Source: Podospora pseudocomata
Lineage: Eukaryota > Ascomycota > Sordariomycetes > Sordariales > Podosporaceae
DNA: 64,000 nucleotides
NCBI RefSeq assembly: GCF_035222375.1
Contig: NW_026946366.1
Location: 1,302,001 to 1,366,000 of the forward strand
Direction: 5' to 3'
Under the pieces are notes generated by a model. That model was not told the origin of the DNA, did no database searches, and was given only the letters and a program-made list of their open reading frames with translations. Position 1 is the stretch's first letter. Each line of letters begins with the position of its first letter. Below, in pieces: positions 32,054 to 43,450 of this stretch. Made by a program: the position numbers and the translations under genes.

Positions 32054-35000
32054 GCTTCTACGCAATGTTCTACTGCCTTCCTTTCTTGATCTCGACACAC
32101 AATTGGGCCCAACCACCAGGATAGAGAGTGGGGGGAGGGGGGCATATGTTGAGATGGGGTGGTGTTGGGAACGTGACTACCTTGCCAGTCTGCCGTGACG
32201 GAATCCGACAGGACGAATGCACAAGAGGGAAAAATAAATGAAGTGAGAAGAATCAAGAGGTGGAATGGGTGAGCGGGAAGTGGAGGAGAGGAGGCACTGC
32301 CCAGCGGTTTATATTACTCGTGCATGAGGAGTCTTGGAGGGATGACACTCTGCCTTGGGAGGCCTTGGGTGACCTTGCCTTTCTCACTGCGCGCACGGCG
32401 GCTGCCATGGGCTTGGGCTTGGGCTTGGGGGTTGATGCTGTCGATGACTTTCCTTGAAGAGGATGGTCAACCTTGGGTTTGGCACTATACAGTACATGGC
32501 CATGTGTTGGTCTGCTGAGTTCCGAGCACTTCCGATCGAAGGGATGCGAAGGGATCATAATCAGAGCAACAAGTGTGCTGTGATTGTACAATGGTGGTGG
32601 GAAACTCATTTATTCCAGCTTATGTCTGCTATTCCTTCCCAGGTTTTTTTCTTCTGCTTTGTTGGGCAATATATCTCTTTCCTGCGTCGCTGTGTTGCTT
32701 TCCGACTGGACAAGACATGTCACGGACGGGACTTGTCACACGTGGGACTTTTATATTAAAGAGCAAAAGGAGCTGCTGGTTTGGGATAGCTTTCTCATGT
32801 CTTGGTTGCTCTCTTTACCTGGTTTCCTTCTTTTCTGTTGGCAAGGGTCTGTTCCCAAAGAGAAAGGTGGCATTGTGTTTGATGCTTCTTTTCTGTTGTT
32901 CTGTTGCTTTTCGGGGAGGAAGAGTGTTGCTTCTATCACGCACCGCGCATGCAGCGGAAGCATAGAGGAGGGTTCTAATAATATGTTCATGTATCGGCTC
33001 GGTATTGCTTGTGGATCAAGGACCCTTGATGGCATCATGACGAAGAGATCATGCTGCGATTGGCGAGTGCCCAGAAGAAATGCCCAGGAGAACAATCCGG
33101 GTACTTGGGACTGTGGATTATCACAAGGAAACCGTTTTGATGGCGTTTCCTGACGCATGTATGGAGCTTGTTACATTAATCTTGATGGCTCAGCGTGATA
33201 GGCGGTCACGAGCGTTTTTGTAGATAACATAGATTAAAGAAGACTTGTTGAGTAAGATGCTAGGAGTAAGATGTGATAAGCCCATTTCGTGGGTCGATTT
33301 GCTCATCGGAGCGGTCGTGCTCTAACCATTAGTCTGGAAGTATAGGGGCTGTCAGGGGCCTCAGGGGGGGTTGATGACCTGACGGACTTGATGTCAACAG
33401 AGATGGGTTTATCAACACATAGGGTAGATAAACAAAGACAGTACTTTCTCTGCTTCGGTTCCAAATGGACTAGTGCGACTCTAGCGTTCAAATGCTATAT
33501 TAAATAGCTGGAGAGTCTCTTACAGAAGAGGTCTCTTTGACACTTTTTTTAGTCAATTTTGCGGTACCTCGTGTTGTGGTCTCTTGTCGGTCTAACAGTG
33601 AAACGGTACCATGATAGGCTTTGGCCCACATTCATTAGCATCTCGCAAGAATGAGATACTGCCATTGCATTCTCGATGATGGTATGAATCCCAGCTTGGA
33701 GATCTGTCGGTGATAGTAAATGGCTACCGAGGAATGCTGGCCACTCACATGGTACAGCATGAGGTATTTGTAAAGTTTGTTTGCCTTCACGCTTTCATAG
33801 GTATGAAATGGTTCTTAACAATGGTACGTGTACAGCAAGGAAGTATTACTGCTCACTAGAAATTCGTCAGTGTTGACAAAGTCAGTCCGAGTACGGGAAG
33901 GCAAAACTGACAGGTCAAAGACCAAAACTGTTGAACCACGAATTGCAGTTATTTACTGGTTGTACTCGAACGGCTTTTCACCGCAGGTACCACAACATGG
34001 AGGCGGTGATAAACCGACGTCAAAAGCCTCTTTGACTTATGACTGGAGCGCGCTCTGTGTCTCAACAAGGCATTAGATGTCTAAGCACGAAAAGCAATAT
34101 CTTTCAGCCACCGAATGTGAGTTGTCTTTGGCCACGAAATGCCCTGTTTTCCCATCCTCCCCCCCCCTGATTCCCATGATATTTATGCACAACAGTCTCA
34201 AGCCACTGTAGTACAAATACCGAGGTATGGCAAGATATCCTGCACGGTTTTCTCCGAGTTGAACTTTGTGCGACTCTCGGTCTGACTTCTTGATCCATGA
34301 AGCCTGATATTGAAGACGATCAACAAGTCCCTAGTTGTATCTCTTCAAGTATCAAAGCCCCCCTAACACAGTGACACTCGCCTACCGCCCACGTGGCTTG
34401 GAGCATCACGGTCTAAGAATGTTGCACAACATCAGAGTCAGCTAACGCCTGACTTCTCACACTTCACACATAACTTTCGGTGTTTTCAAGCCGAGCTGAG
34501 ATATACCTAGGTAGCCAAGTGATCAATATGAGAGTTGAGTTTTGAAGAACCGTCAAGGATCTCAGATCCGGAGGCAAAGGTGGCGTAAGGGTCTGAATCA
34601 TGATTGTGTCTAATGATAGATACATGTCTCTGTTGTCTTGGTCTCGTCAATATTCGGGTACATCCGGGATTATGATGCCGACCAGAGTCAAAGTTCTGAT
34701 GTTGGACAACATCGATGGCGTTATACTTCGGGGGTCTTCATGTGAAGTGGTTCTTGACCCGCTGAGACAACAGCACACCAGATAGATGACCTCAAGGCTG
34801 TCTCGGCTCTTTAGTTCCGAACGTCTTGTGCATCATCAATACTCTGGGGCGATATTGATGTGGAGATGAATGCGAGCCTTCTTGTTTGGCGACAATGGTG
34901 GGCATGTGACTGGTGTATGCGTCTGGCTGGACAAAGTCAGTTCTTCTCTCCATGAGCTTCAATCAAAAGAAGTAACCCACAGGCTTTATGCGGGCAAATA

Positions 35001-35409
35001 GCCCGTAGACAATGAAGTCTTGGTCTCTGAGATACTTGGTACGGTAATGCCTGGCTTTTGGGTTGAGGGTTTTTGAACCTTTTAAGACAAGGCCTTCCGG
35101 AGTGAATTTTCCTTTGCGGCGTTGAGAATGGACCAAGAAGTCGTCATGATGGGAGCCAATAATTTTATACAGGTATGGATGGGGAAAAACTGCCCTCATA
35201 ACTGATGTTTAGCGATGATCTACACACATATACAGAACTGATCTTCAAGGGGTATGGTCAGAGGCCAACCCTAACCCAACTATCTTGACCATCACTTTAC
35301 AACCAAGGCAGTGAGGCCGGAGTACGGATTGCTGGATTCTGTACATCCTTTCCCCTTGTTTCCATTCCTCTTTCAACTCAGTTGGCTCATATCTAATCTA
35401 ACCATAACA

Positions 35410-36372
35410 ATGCCAGCAAGAGCAAACCTTCGCATCCCGTTCGCACCTTCCCGCACTCTCTTTCAACAACCAAGAGTGACGTCATACCTTCCATCTCACC
35501 CCCTATCCCCTATCGCCGACAAGCCTCACCACCAACGACTTCACAATCGCCTTTCACTTCGATTTCATATACCCTCCTCCTTCTTCCACACATATTCAAC
35601 TCTAGCACCCCCTCTCACCATGCCAAAACGCAAAACCACCACCACCACCACTACCAAACCAACCACCACCCGCCAGTCCAAACGAACCAAAACAACCACC
35701 CCCTCATCACCCCCATCATCTCACCCCACCATGTCCCCCCTCCCAAAAGCCTCCTCCCTCTTCACCCCCCTCCCTCCCTCAAAAACCAACCGCCTCCTCG
35801 AACCAGGCCCCATCCTCCTCGTCTCAACCGGTAACCCCCAAACCCAAACCCACAACCTAATGACCCTAGGCTTCCACACCATGATCTCCCACTCCTCCCC
35901 CACCCTCATAGGCCTAACCCTCGGCCCCTGGGACCATTCCTACTCCCTCCTCTCCTCGTCAAAAGAATGCGTCCTCTCCATCCCAAACCTCACCCTCGCC
36001 AAAACCGTCGTCGACATCGGCAACATCTCCTCTTCCGACCTCCCCCCCTCCGAAACAAAATGGGACCGTTTCAAACTAGACCCCATCCAAGGAGAAAAGG
36101 TTTCCTGCGCGCTCGTCGGAGGTGACGGCATAATCGGGAATTTAGAGTGCAAAGTGGAGGATGAGTCGCTGGTGAAGAAATACAACTTTTGGGTTTTGAG
36201 GGTTGTCAAAGGGTGGGTGAATGAGCAGAACTTTAGGCTGGATGGGACAGCGGTCGGGACGGACAAGGGGAAGATGATGCACCATAGGGGCGATGGGAGT
36301 TTTTTTGTTGGTGGGGAAGAGGTGCTGGATTTGAGGGGACGGATGACAAAGTGGAGGATGTTGCAGGATTAA
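35410..36372 (+). CDS. Flavin-reductase-like, FMN-binding split-barrel protein
   Basis: The C-terminal two thirds match the flavin reductase-like FMN-binding domain: RLLEPGPILLVSTG, then MTLGFHTMISHSSPTLIGL, GPWDHSYSLL, CVLSIPNLTLAKTVVDIGN and, near the end, HHRGDGSFFVGGEEVLDLRG. Such proteins bind FMN and reduce or transfer flavin; this fungal branch has no proven substrate that I know. The gene is intronless, with 320 residues from the first ATG. A second ATG at 35620 (MPKRKTTTTT) would give 250 residues. The extra 70 residues are rich in Arg, His and Ser and could be a mitochondrial leader. The segment after 35620 is a Thr/Lys-rich low-complexity run. The codons before the domain are almost all C-ending. 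The domain is confident; the start is not. Confidence 0.8.
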   Translation: MPARANLRIPFAPSRTLFQQPRVTSYLPSHPLSPIADKPHHQRLHNRLSLRFHIPSSFFHTYSTLAPPLTMPKRKTTTTTTTKPTTTRQSKRTKTTTPSSPPSSHPTMSPLPKASSLFTPLPPSKTNRLLEPGPILLVSTGNPQTQTHNLMTLGFHTMISHSSPTLIGLTLGPWDHSYSLLSSSKECVLSIPNLTLAKTVVDIGNISSSDLPPSETKWDRFKLDPIQGEKVSCALVGGDGIIGNLECKVEDESLVKKYNFWVLRVVKGWVNEQNFRLDGTAVGTDKGKMMHHRGDGSFFVGGEEVLDLRGRMTKWRMLQD

Positions 36373-36740
36373 GGGGTGCGAGGGAAAAGATTACGAGGTT
36401 TAGGTGATTGGGGATACAAGTCATGGATGGTATGGTGAATCACAATGGTCATGATGAAAATAAAAACCCACATAAAAAAAAGGTCATCTGGAATCGTCTC
36501 TTTTTAGCAACCAACCCCCCAAAAATGATATCAAACAACAAAACATTTCCGTCGCCGTCATAAGCCATTCCAAGCATACCATAGCCAGCTAGCCTCCAGC
36601 ACCTGCTCTAAAACCGCCAGAAAGCACAATCCAGTCAACACAAAAGAAAAAGACGGCAACACCACCCGCAAACCAAAACCTAGCAATAACAACTAGAGTA
36701 CAAAAATGTGGTTATTATTGCACGCTGAGCTGGAACATTG
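36373..36740. other. Convergent 3' region between flavin-reductase-like and RGD2-like genes
   Basis: This 368 bp gap holds two 3' UTRs. It is A-rich, including an A run near 36473-36481. No gene is visible. Confidence 0.5.
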
Positions 36741-39490
36741 TTAATAATCCATCGGCGCATCCACCAACGCAACGCCCCTCTGCGCCCCATTACTTCCACT
36801 GCTCTCTCTCTTGTTAATATTCTCATTGCTGCTCGGAGGTGGCGTCTCGGTCCTGTTCGAAGCAGGCGTTACCCTCCTCCCCGAGGAGAACCGGGCACCG
36901 CTTCTCCCGAGGCTGTTCCTCTTCTCCAACACGGCCTCGCTATCCTGCTGCGCTACCTGCTGCACCTGAGGCACAATGGGGAGGGCACCCCCTAAAAAGT
37001 TACCATCAGCGGGGTGGCTAAGCCCCATGCTCGCATCGTCCGGCACCTCGAGGCTTGTCCTCTTGGGGAGCACAGGGCCCATGCTCTGCCGTTTCCTGTG
37101 AGCCTGTGTTGGGCTGGAAAGACCAGTCGAGATGGGGAAGCGAGTCTCTGGTCTGCCCACCGACTTATCACGGGCATGGCCACGTGGGCCAGGAGCCGGA
37201 GAGGTAGCACGAGATCTGCTGCCCTGTGCCTTTTCAAGGAGCACACGGTTGCGCTCCTCCATGTGGGCTTTGCGGTTGCTTTCGTCGGTGGAGATGGCTC
37301 GTGGGCGGCCACCTGGGTTGGCGCGGAGGGATCCAGACGCGTTATTGGTAGAGAGACGCTTGAGTTCGTTGAAGATGGCGTCCTTATGGGCAAACAAGTC
37401 ACGGACCAAGCGGTAGGCATGCTTCTCCTCCATGGTAAGCGAGGTTTCGGTGCGAGGGCGAAGCACGCAAGGGGCCAAGGAAGTAGCGAGCTTGACGATG
37501 TACTCCTCATCGGCAGAGGTCAGGTCGATCAGGCGGGTGAAGTGGTTCATGCAGGCATCCAGTGTGGCAATATTAGTGAGCCTCAATTGAGACAGTGTCT
37601 GCTGGAGGATGGGCACGCGGGCGGCATCGCTGTCGTTGCCGGTGGGGGTAGTATAGATGGTTCTAATAATTTCATATACGTGCGAAGAAACCAAAGAATC
37701 TGAAAAAATGTCAGTAAAGCCCAGAAGGCAAATCGCAAACGATAAGAGGACATACCTGGAAGCTCAAGAAGGTATAATTTCAACAGGCTGGCAACAGTCG
37801 GGATGTCAAAATCGGCAAAGGTTTCCAACGCAGGCGGCTTGCCATTGTTGACCAAAGCTCTCAACTTGTGCGTTTGAGACAAGGGAACCTCGTGGAGCCA
37901 CACCCCTCTCCGGGCCTCATCGCCCTCGAGGTCTGGATAGTGATGATCCAAGTAGGTAAGCAGCGTTGTAACGATAATAGGCACACGCTTTCTGTCAGCC
38001 CTGGCTCGGGCCTCGAGATCCACACCAAAGGTCTGGTCATCCACCTTGTTGTAGTAGTTCTCGTACGTTACAACCTTGGGAGCAAAGCTACCGGTGCGGT
38101 AGTTCTCCAAGAGATAGCGCAAGTCGCCAAGCGGCTGCACTGTTTCCTGGAACAGCATCATGTTATCCACGGTGGCCTGGAGGCTAGGAATAACGTTGCT
38201 GATAGTGCCCGAGAAGTCCAACACAACTGTCTTGATGGCCTTGAGCCTATCCAGTTCGCAGCGCTCAAGAAACTTGAGATGTAGGAAGATGGCCTCCTCC
38301 AGCTCGCACCTCATTTCATCCAGCTTCAGAACACTGGCCTTGTACTTTTCGTCCGCCTCCCGGGCCTCCCGGCGCATACGCTCAGCTGGCGTCTCGTTCG
38401 GCCTGGAAGTGTTGAGCACATCCCACTTGGCGAGATATTCAGTAACAGTGCCAACCACAGGCGAGTCAGAACCATCAGACCCAGAGGTGGGCATGGAGAA
38501 GGCTCTTGAAATCGACTTCTTTTCTGGCACACCAGACATCTCGAAAGCCTTGGGCCGCCATTGGTAGTGCATCTTTGAGCTATTGGCGAACGTGTTGCCA
38601 ACATTACCAACCAGTCTCAGGAAGCCGTGCGTTACCAAATCCTGGCCGATTCTCTCGGCATAGCTCACGCTTGAGCTTCCCATGTGCCGTTGAAGATACT
38701 CGACAATATCGGTTCCCGCAGACGTGTTTTGATATGTGCCGAGAATGGGGACCTTGGTCTCGCCCATCTTGATCGTATTCAGCATGTGCTCGAGGATCTT
38801 CTTGACTTGGTCGGGGGTATAAGTCTCGTCGCCGATCTCGTAGGGCTCCTCCTCCTCGGCAATCTCGGGTTCGACCTTGATTTCAGGGATATCTTGGCCA
38901 GTTTTGGGGCTTGTTTCGGGGTCTTGGAACGCCAGCTTATTCTCCTCCTCCAAGTCTTCGAGTAGTCGGCACTTGTTGAAATAGGTGCTTCGGAGCTTTT
39001 TGCAAAGGTCGGCCTGCTTGTCGTGCGCCTTGATTCGAGACTGCAGCTCATCTTGCGAATCTTGTATCCGGGATTCGTGAGCCTCGCACCAGCGGCCAAA
39101 AGGGTTCACAACCAGGTCGCGAATATTCTGTGCAATCTTCTTGTGATTCTTGGCCGCTTCCTCCATCTCGGTCCGCACACCTTCATAGGCCTTTCGCACG
39201 CTGGCGCCATCGTCGCGGTTGAACCCTCCCTGGACCTTGTCGACGGTTGGGGCGATGTCGGATAGCTTGTTTCCGTAGATCTCTTCGGCCTCGGCGCGCA
39301 TTCGAGCAATGGTTAGAAGCTGGCGGTTCTCGACGACACCTTGTTGAAGCTTGCCGAACAGGACACCCAGTCCTTGGATACTGTCAGCGCGGCCCGTTCA
39401 CCACCTCACACTGGACATGCCAAAAATCCACGCAAAAAACTCACCTGCGGCGTAGTCATTCGACCAGAACGAGTCTGCGAAACCGGGCAT
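36741..39490 (-). CDS. RGD2: F-BAR / DEP / RhoGAP protein (Rgd2/Rga8 type)
   Basis: This is a membrane-binding regulator of Rho GTPases, of the kind that acts on Cdc42/Rho in polarity and cytokinesis. Exons 39490-39445, 39372-37756 and 37699-36741 (introns of 72 and 56 bp) give 873 residues. The F-BAR start is MPGFADSFWSNDYAAGLGVL...AEAEEIYGNKL. A DEP-like domain (about 200-290, with SAGTDIVEYLQRHMG and ERIGQDLVTHGFLRLV) splits the F-BAR helices, as in fission yeast Rga8. The RhoGAP domain spans about 465-670 and holds VPIIVTTLLTYLDHHYP and VASLLKLYLLELPDSLV. The place of the arginine finger reads RGVWLHEV, so the usual Arg seems absent. The C-terminal 200 residues are disordered, basic and Ser/Pro-rich. 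The order of domains makes the family call firm. Confidence 0.9.
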
Positions 39491-40953
39491 CTTTGCGAAA
39501 GACGACCGATTGCGCTCGGCGGTGGCGTGTACTTGGAACGGGTGTAGAATTAGAGGCCAACGGCTCGCCCGGGAAGAAAAAGTCAAAGAGTAAACAAAGA
39601 TTCGAAGTGCTGTGCTGGTCGTGAACTCGTAAAGCCAGTTTCGAGAGTCGGCCCCCAGAAATGCTGGATGCAGGGGGAACGTAGCCAAGGAGGTGTGGTG
39701 TGCGTCTCCAGCGCAATTGAGGCTGAGTGTCTTACACTACGGAGTAGCTGGTACCGTACCGGGCAGTTGGGTAGAAATGTTCAGAAGGAAAACTCGGTTG
39801 GTAGGGCGCCGGAAGGCCGGGTCTGGAAGGGCACGCGACGGGACCTGAAGTTCAGTGGTCAGGAAGCAATGGGACGGGAGAAAAAGAAGCTTCAGTTGAA
39901 CAACAAAAAAGTTCTGGATTCCGGCGCAATGATGGAAGCGGCAAGAAAGCAGGCAAGTGTCCCGACAACCCCAGGATGCAGAAACCCAGCGCCATCGCCG
40001 TTTCATTGGCCAGATAGCCAGAGCACCGAAAGCTTTCACTGACGACCGACAAGAGGCCACCAGCGGGGGCCAGCCCCTCAACCCCTGCAGCAGATTGTGG
40101 CCCACCAAATGTCCACCATTCACCTCGAAACGAACAGCCGGAATGCCCTTTCTCACCGACTTCTTGAAACGTCAAGTCTCTTTTCAGCTAGAGACACCTC
40201 AGCAGTACAATCAGGCTTGTTGGAGAGTTCGGAATGTCTTGTCTCGCTCTTGTTGATTCTGGGCTTCGGAGGACGAACGACCACCAGGCACTGATGACGT
40301 AAGGAGACCGTTTTAGAAGCACCTGAGGAATAGTGTAGGGCTGTCAACCAGCCTGGGCAGGGTCCAACTCGCCCAGCCTGTCCGTGTCAACTCACGATAT
40401 CATATTCTTGAGCATAGCTTGTCTGGAAATCTGCGGCACAATCGTGTAGCTAGCACATGAACTATACTTGTCTGACAGCCAACAGTTGCCGACGGGATAC
40501 GGATCATGTCAACCGCAGCATCCTAACAGGTTGGTTGGCAAGTAACATATCATTCTGTTAATGCACAGACATTTTTCTTAACAGCAACAGAGAGAATCAG
40601 TGAGAATCTCAGTGGGCTCAAAGCACGTCAACAAGTACTTCATAAACCAATTGAATACAGGCTTCTGAAATTATACATTGTATATGATTCATGATACCGG
40701 ACTCTCATCAAAATCCCGAACGCTTGCAAATAAGTCCTAAAAAGCTGTCATGAAGCTTAGCCGAGACACTCTCCCTTTAGCGACCCGAGTCTAAGGATTG
40801 CTAAGCCGCGTATCAATCCCCGTCTCCGTCCCCTGACGTCTTTACACCCGTATTCAAACAAATCTGCCTCGCCGTCTATGCAGCTTCGGAGCATCGACAC
40901 TATCGTCTCCAAAGAACAGAAATAATCCACAGAGGGTTAAGTTGCCAGTTCCG
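39491..40953. other. Divergent intergenic region between RGD2-like and membrane dipeptidase genes
   Basis: This 1.5 kb should carry two promoters. Frames of up to 139 codons on both strands (39668-40175) overlap each other and show no known motif. No repeat or RNA gene is seen. Confidence 0.45.
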
Positions 40954-42471
40954 ATGAAGTCGGACCGATACCCCAAGTGGGCCGAGCTCGAAGCCGGCGA
41001 CTTCGGCTCCGATTCACGGTCACGTCGGAGGCCGGCAAGGGCGAAGAGAGTGACTTTGTGTGTTGTATTCTCATGCCTCTTACTTTCATATCTGTTTTTC
41101 CCCATAAGCGGTGCCGGGTATATTCCCCAGAGACCCCCCGCGTCAAAACCACAGCTGCCAAACAGCATTGAAGAGCGCGTCAAGCACATCTTGAGCCATA
41201 CACCCTTGATTGGTAAGTGGCTTATCAAATTATCTATGAACCTGAGGTCTGACTTAGATATCAGATGGACACAACGACCTGGCCATCCTCCTCCGGGCCT
41301 ACTATAACAACCACATCTACAACGACAACTTCACCAAGCCCTTCACCAAAGGCGGTCTCACCGGCCATGTTGATATCCCCCGTCTCAGGGCCGGGATGAA
41401 CGGCGGTGCTTTCTGGAGTGTATTCTGGCCCTGCCCGTCCAACGGTTCAGATTTCTCAGACTCCAGCTATGGTTCCAGTCAGTCTCCCCTACACCCTACC
41501 ACATCCATAGGTACCTAACACACGTCCCAGTCGTAACATCAACCCTCTCCCAAATCGACCTCCTCCACCGCCTCTCCTCCTCCCACTCAGAAACCTTCTC
41601 CCCCATCATCAACATCTCCTCCCCCTCCGCTCTCGCCGCCTTCCGCAAAAACAACCAGCTCATCTCCCCCCTCGGCATCGAAGGCCTCCACCAAATAGCC
41701 AACTCCCCCTCCATCCTCCGCCAATACCACTCCCTCGGCGTCCGCTACGCAACCCTAACGCACAACTGCCCCAACAAATTCGCCGACTCCGCCCTCGACA
41801 CTCTTCCAGACGACCCGAGAAAAGTCCGGATCGCACCCCCTGTTCACCACGGGCTTTCTGCGCCTTATGGTGTCGACCTCATCAGGGAGATGAACAGGCT
41901 AGGTATGATTATTGATTTATCTCACACTTCTGTTGATACCATGCTCGATGTCCTTGGTGGGAATCCAGACAAGACAAACGGGAGCAGGGCACCGGTTATG
42001 TTCAGCCATTCCTCTGCTTTCGCCGTCTGCCCTCACCCGAGGAATGTTCCTGATCGTGTGCTTGATCTGGTGAGGCAGAACGGGGGGGTGGTGATGGTGA
42101 ATTTTGCGCCGGATTTCATTAGTTGTGTTGAGGGTGGGGAGGGTGAGTTGCCGGTTTTTGATGGGGAGAATGCGACCATTGAGCAGGTGGTGAGGCATGT
42201 CAAGTATATAGGGGAGCGGATTGGGTGGGAGCATGTGGGGTTTGGGAGTGACTTTGATGGGATTGAGAGTGTACCGAAAGGATTGGAGGATGTGAGCAAG
42301 TACCCTGATTTGGTTGGCAAGTTGTTGGAAGAGGGGGTGAGGGATGAGGATATGAAGAAGGTGGTGGGGGGGAATGTGTTGAGGGTTTGGGGGGAGGTGG
42401 AGAGGGTTGCGAGGGAGATGCAAGAGAAAGGGGAGCCGGTGATGGAGGATGAGCTGCATAGTTTGTGGTGA
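40954..42471 (+). CDS. Membrane dipeptidase (renal dipeptidase family, M19)
   Basis: This is a zinc metallopeptidase that cleaves dipeptides. Exons 40954-41212, 41265-41477 and 41531-42471 (introns of 52 and 53 bp) give 470 residues. A basic N-terminus is followed by one membrane span (VTLCVVFSCLLLSYLFFPIS, about 33-52), so a type II membrane protein with its active domain outside the cytosol is likely. Splicing makes PLIDGHNDLA, the first zinc-binding motif. The bridging Glu is in LGIEGLHQI, and further metal or substrate residues are in LTHNC, IDLSHTS, FSHSSAF and FGSDFDG. The third exon is C-rich in codon third positions in its first half and G/T-rich in its second half. The second intron's gtcagt donor and its acceptor are the least certain parts of the model. 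Confidence 0.9.
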
Positions 42472-42482
42472 TTATCAGTGGG

Positions 42483-42499
42483 TTTTTTTTTTTTTTTTT
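42483..42499. repeat. Homopolymer T17
   Basis: Seventeen T lie just after the dipeptidase stop codon, in its 3' UTR and in the 198-bp gap before the convergent uS13m gene. Confidence 0.9.
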
Positions 42500-42669
42500 G
42501 TTCTTTTTTTGTTTGTTCATTGCTTGTTGTATTGTACACTAGAAACACAGATTTCTTTTCCGGGCCCAGGCTGTTGGTTTCTTCCAGCTCCTGCACTCCG
42601 GGATAACCTCTAACGCCGCGCCAATGGTTTCTTGTCTCCCCTTCCACTCTCTAAATCCTATATAAAGTT

Positions 42670-43151
42670 CTACCCCTTGCGCTCGACTCTGTTGAGCTTG
42701 ATGGCGGTCATGTTCTGGTTTCTTGTCCGTTGGCCGCGGACGGGCAGGTTCATGGCGTGTCTTCTGCCGCGGTATGTTCCCATGTCACGTAACCGTTTGA
42801 TGTTATCCTGGATAATCTTTCGCGCATCGCTTTCTATCACCATGGTTGATAACTCGGCTGTCAGGGCTGTGACGGTCTTGGGCGACAGCGTGCCAATCTT
42901 GGCTCTGGGGTGGATGGAGTGCTTGGCCATGATCCGGGTCGCAGTCTGAGGACCGAGGGCATAGAAGTGTTGGAGGGCTTTCTGTGGTCGGGAGGTTAGA
43001 ATAAGCTGTTCATCGTCGTCGGTCTTGGAGGGGCAGGAGACGGCGCACCTGGACAAGCTTGGCCTCGTGGAAATTGACACCGAATAGGGACACCTGATGA
43101 TCATGGTTAGCACATTGAAAGCTGTGGGAGATAACTGGGAGCTCGTACCAT
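42670..43151 (-). CDS. SWS2: Mitochondrial small-subunit ribosomal protein uS13m
   Basis: This is a component of the head of the mitochondrial ribosome small subunit. Exons 43151-43149, 43093-43049 and 42981-42670 (introns of 55 and 67 bp) give 119 residues, the usual S13 length. The first exon contributes only the ATG; the second codes VSLFGVNFHEAKLVQ; the third begins KALQHFYALGP. The S13 hallmarks TLSPKTVTALTAEL, RDMGTYRGRRHAMNLPVRGQ and the basic end are all present. The first intron has gctaac upstream of its catcag acceptor. No leader sequence is seen, which is normal for this protein in fungi. It is divergent from the METTL25-type gene across 299 bp and convergent with the dipeptidase gene. 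Confidence 0.93.
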
Positions 43152-43450
43152 GTTGAAGAATGCGGGCTGCCAGCCTCAAGTCACCGTCTCGTTGCTAGCA
43201 ATCGTGGACCAGGGCCAATGTCGTCGCAGACAAGGTCCCAACTTGAATTCGAGATGCGACCGGGTCCTGCCGATTAAAAATCCGGCGGACGTTTGGCAGC
43301 TGGGTGCAGCCGGCAGACCCCGGCATTTGGTTGCCTGGACTTGGGCTGCAAGCCAAGCAGGGTCTTGCCCAAAATGAATTTACACCCAAAATTCATTCGC
43401 CGAGTGAGTCGAATATCAGAGCAGCACGACGACTCACACACCTCACAATC
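43152..43450. promoter_or_regulatory. Shared 299-bp divergent promoter region (uS13m / METTL25-type gene)
   Basis: The two starts are only 299 bp apart and point away from each other, so this short gap must serve both genes. No TATA box is obvious. A frame opens through it in phase with the methyltransferase gene (from 43304), but the ATG at 43451 fits the family better. Confidence 0.5.

Larger units (their letters stand above)
25319..35409. other. 10 kb stretch without a supportable gene
   Basis: This lies between the start of the Zn2Cys6 gene (-) and the flavin-reductase-like gene (+), so both genes point away from it. Over a hundred short frames were scanned by eye. None carries a motif I recognise, and most overlap others on the opposite strand. 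It is rich in homopolymers and microsatellites (C15 at 25887-25901, C14 at 31131-31144, G11 at 31990-32000, (TTC)11 at 32021-32053). The two least random-looking frames are 31397-31744 (-, 115 residues from its first ATG) and 34963-35199 (-, 78 residues). I cannot tell a long promoter, a noncoding transcript or an eroded repeat apart. Confidence 0.5.

Noticed and set aside
31981-32256. Poly-Leu (+) and poly-Glu (-) frames
   Set aside because: Both are created by the (TTC)11 microsatellite and adjacent homopolymers.
35311-35409. Upstream extension of the flavin-reductase-like protein
   Set aside because: The frame starts with GTG and has no ATG before 35410.
41917-42459. 180-codon antisense frame in the dipeptidase gene
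   Set aside because: It overlaps the conserved M19 domain; its His/Pro/Leu-rich product is a mirror of the codon bias.
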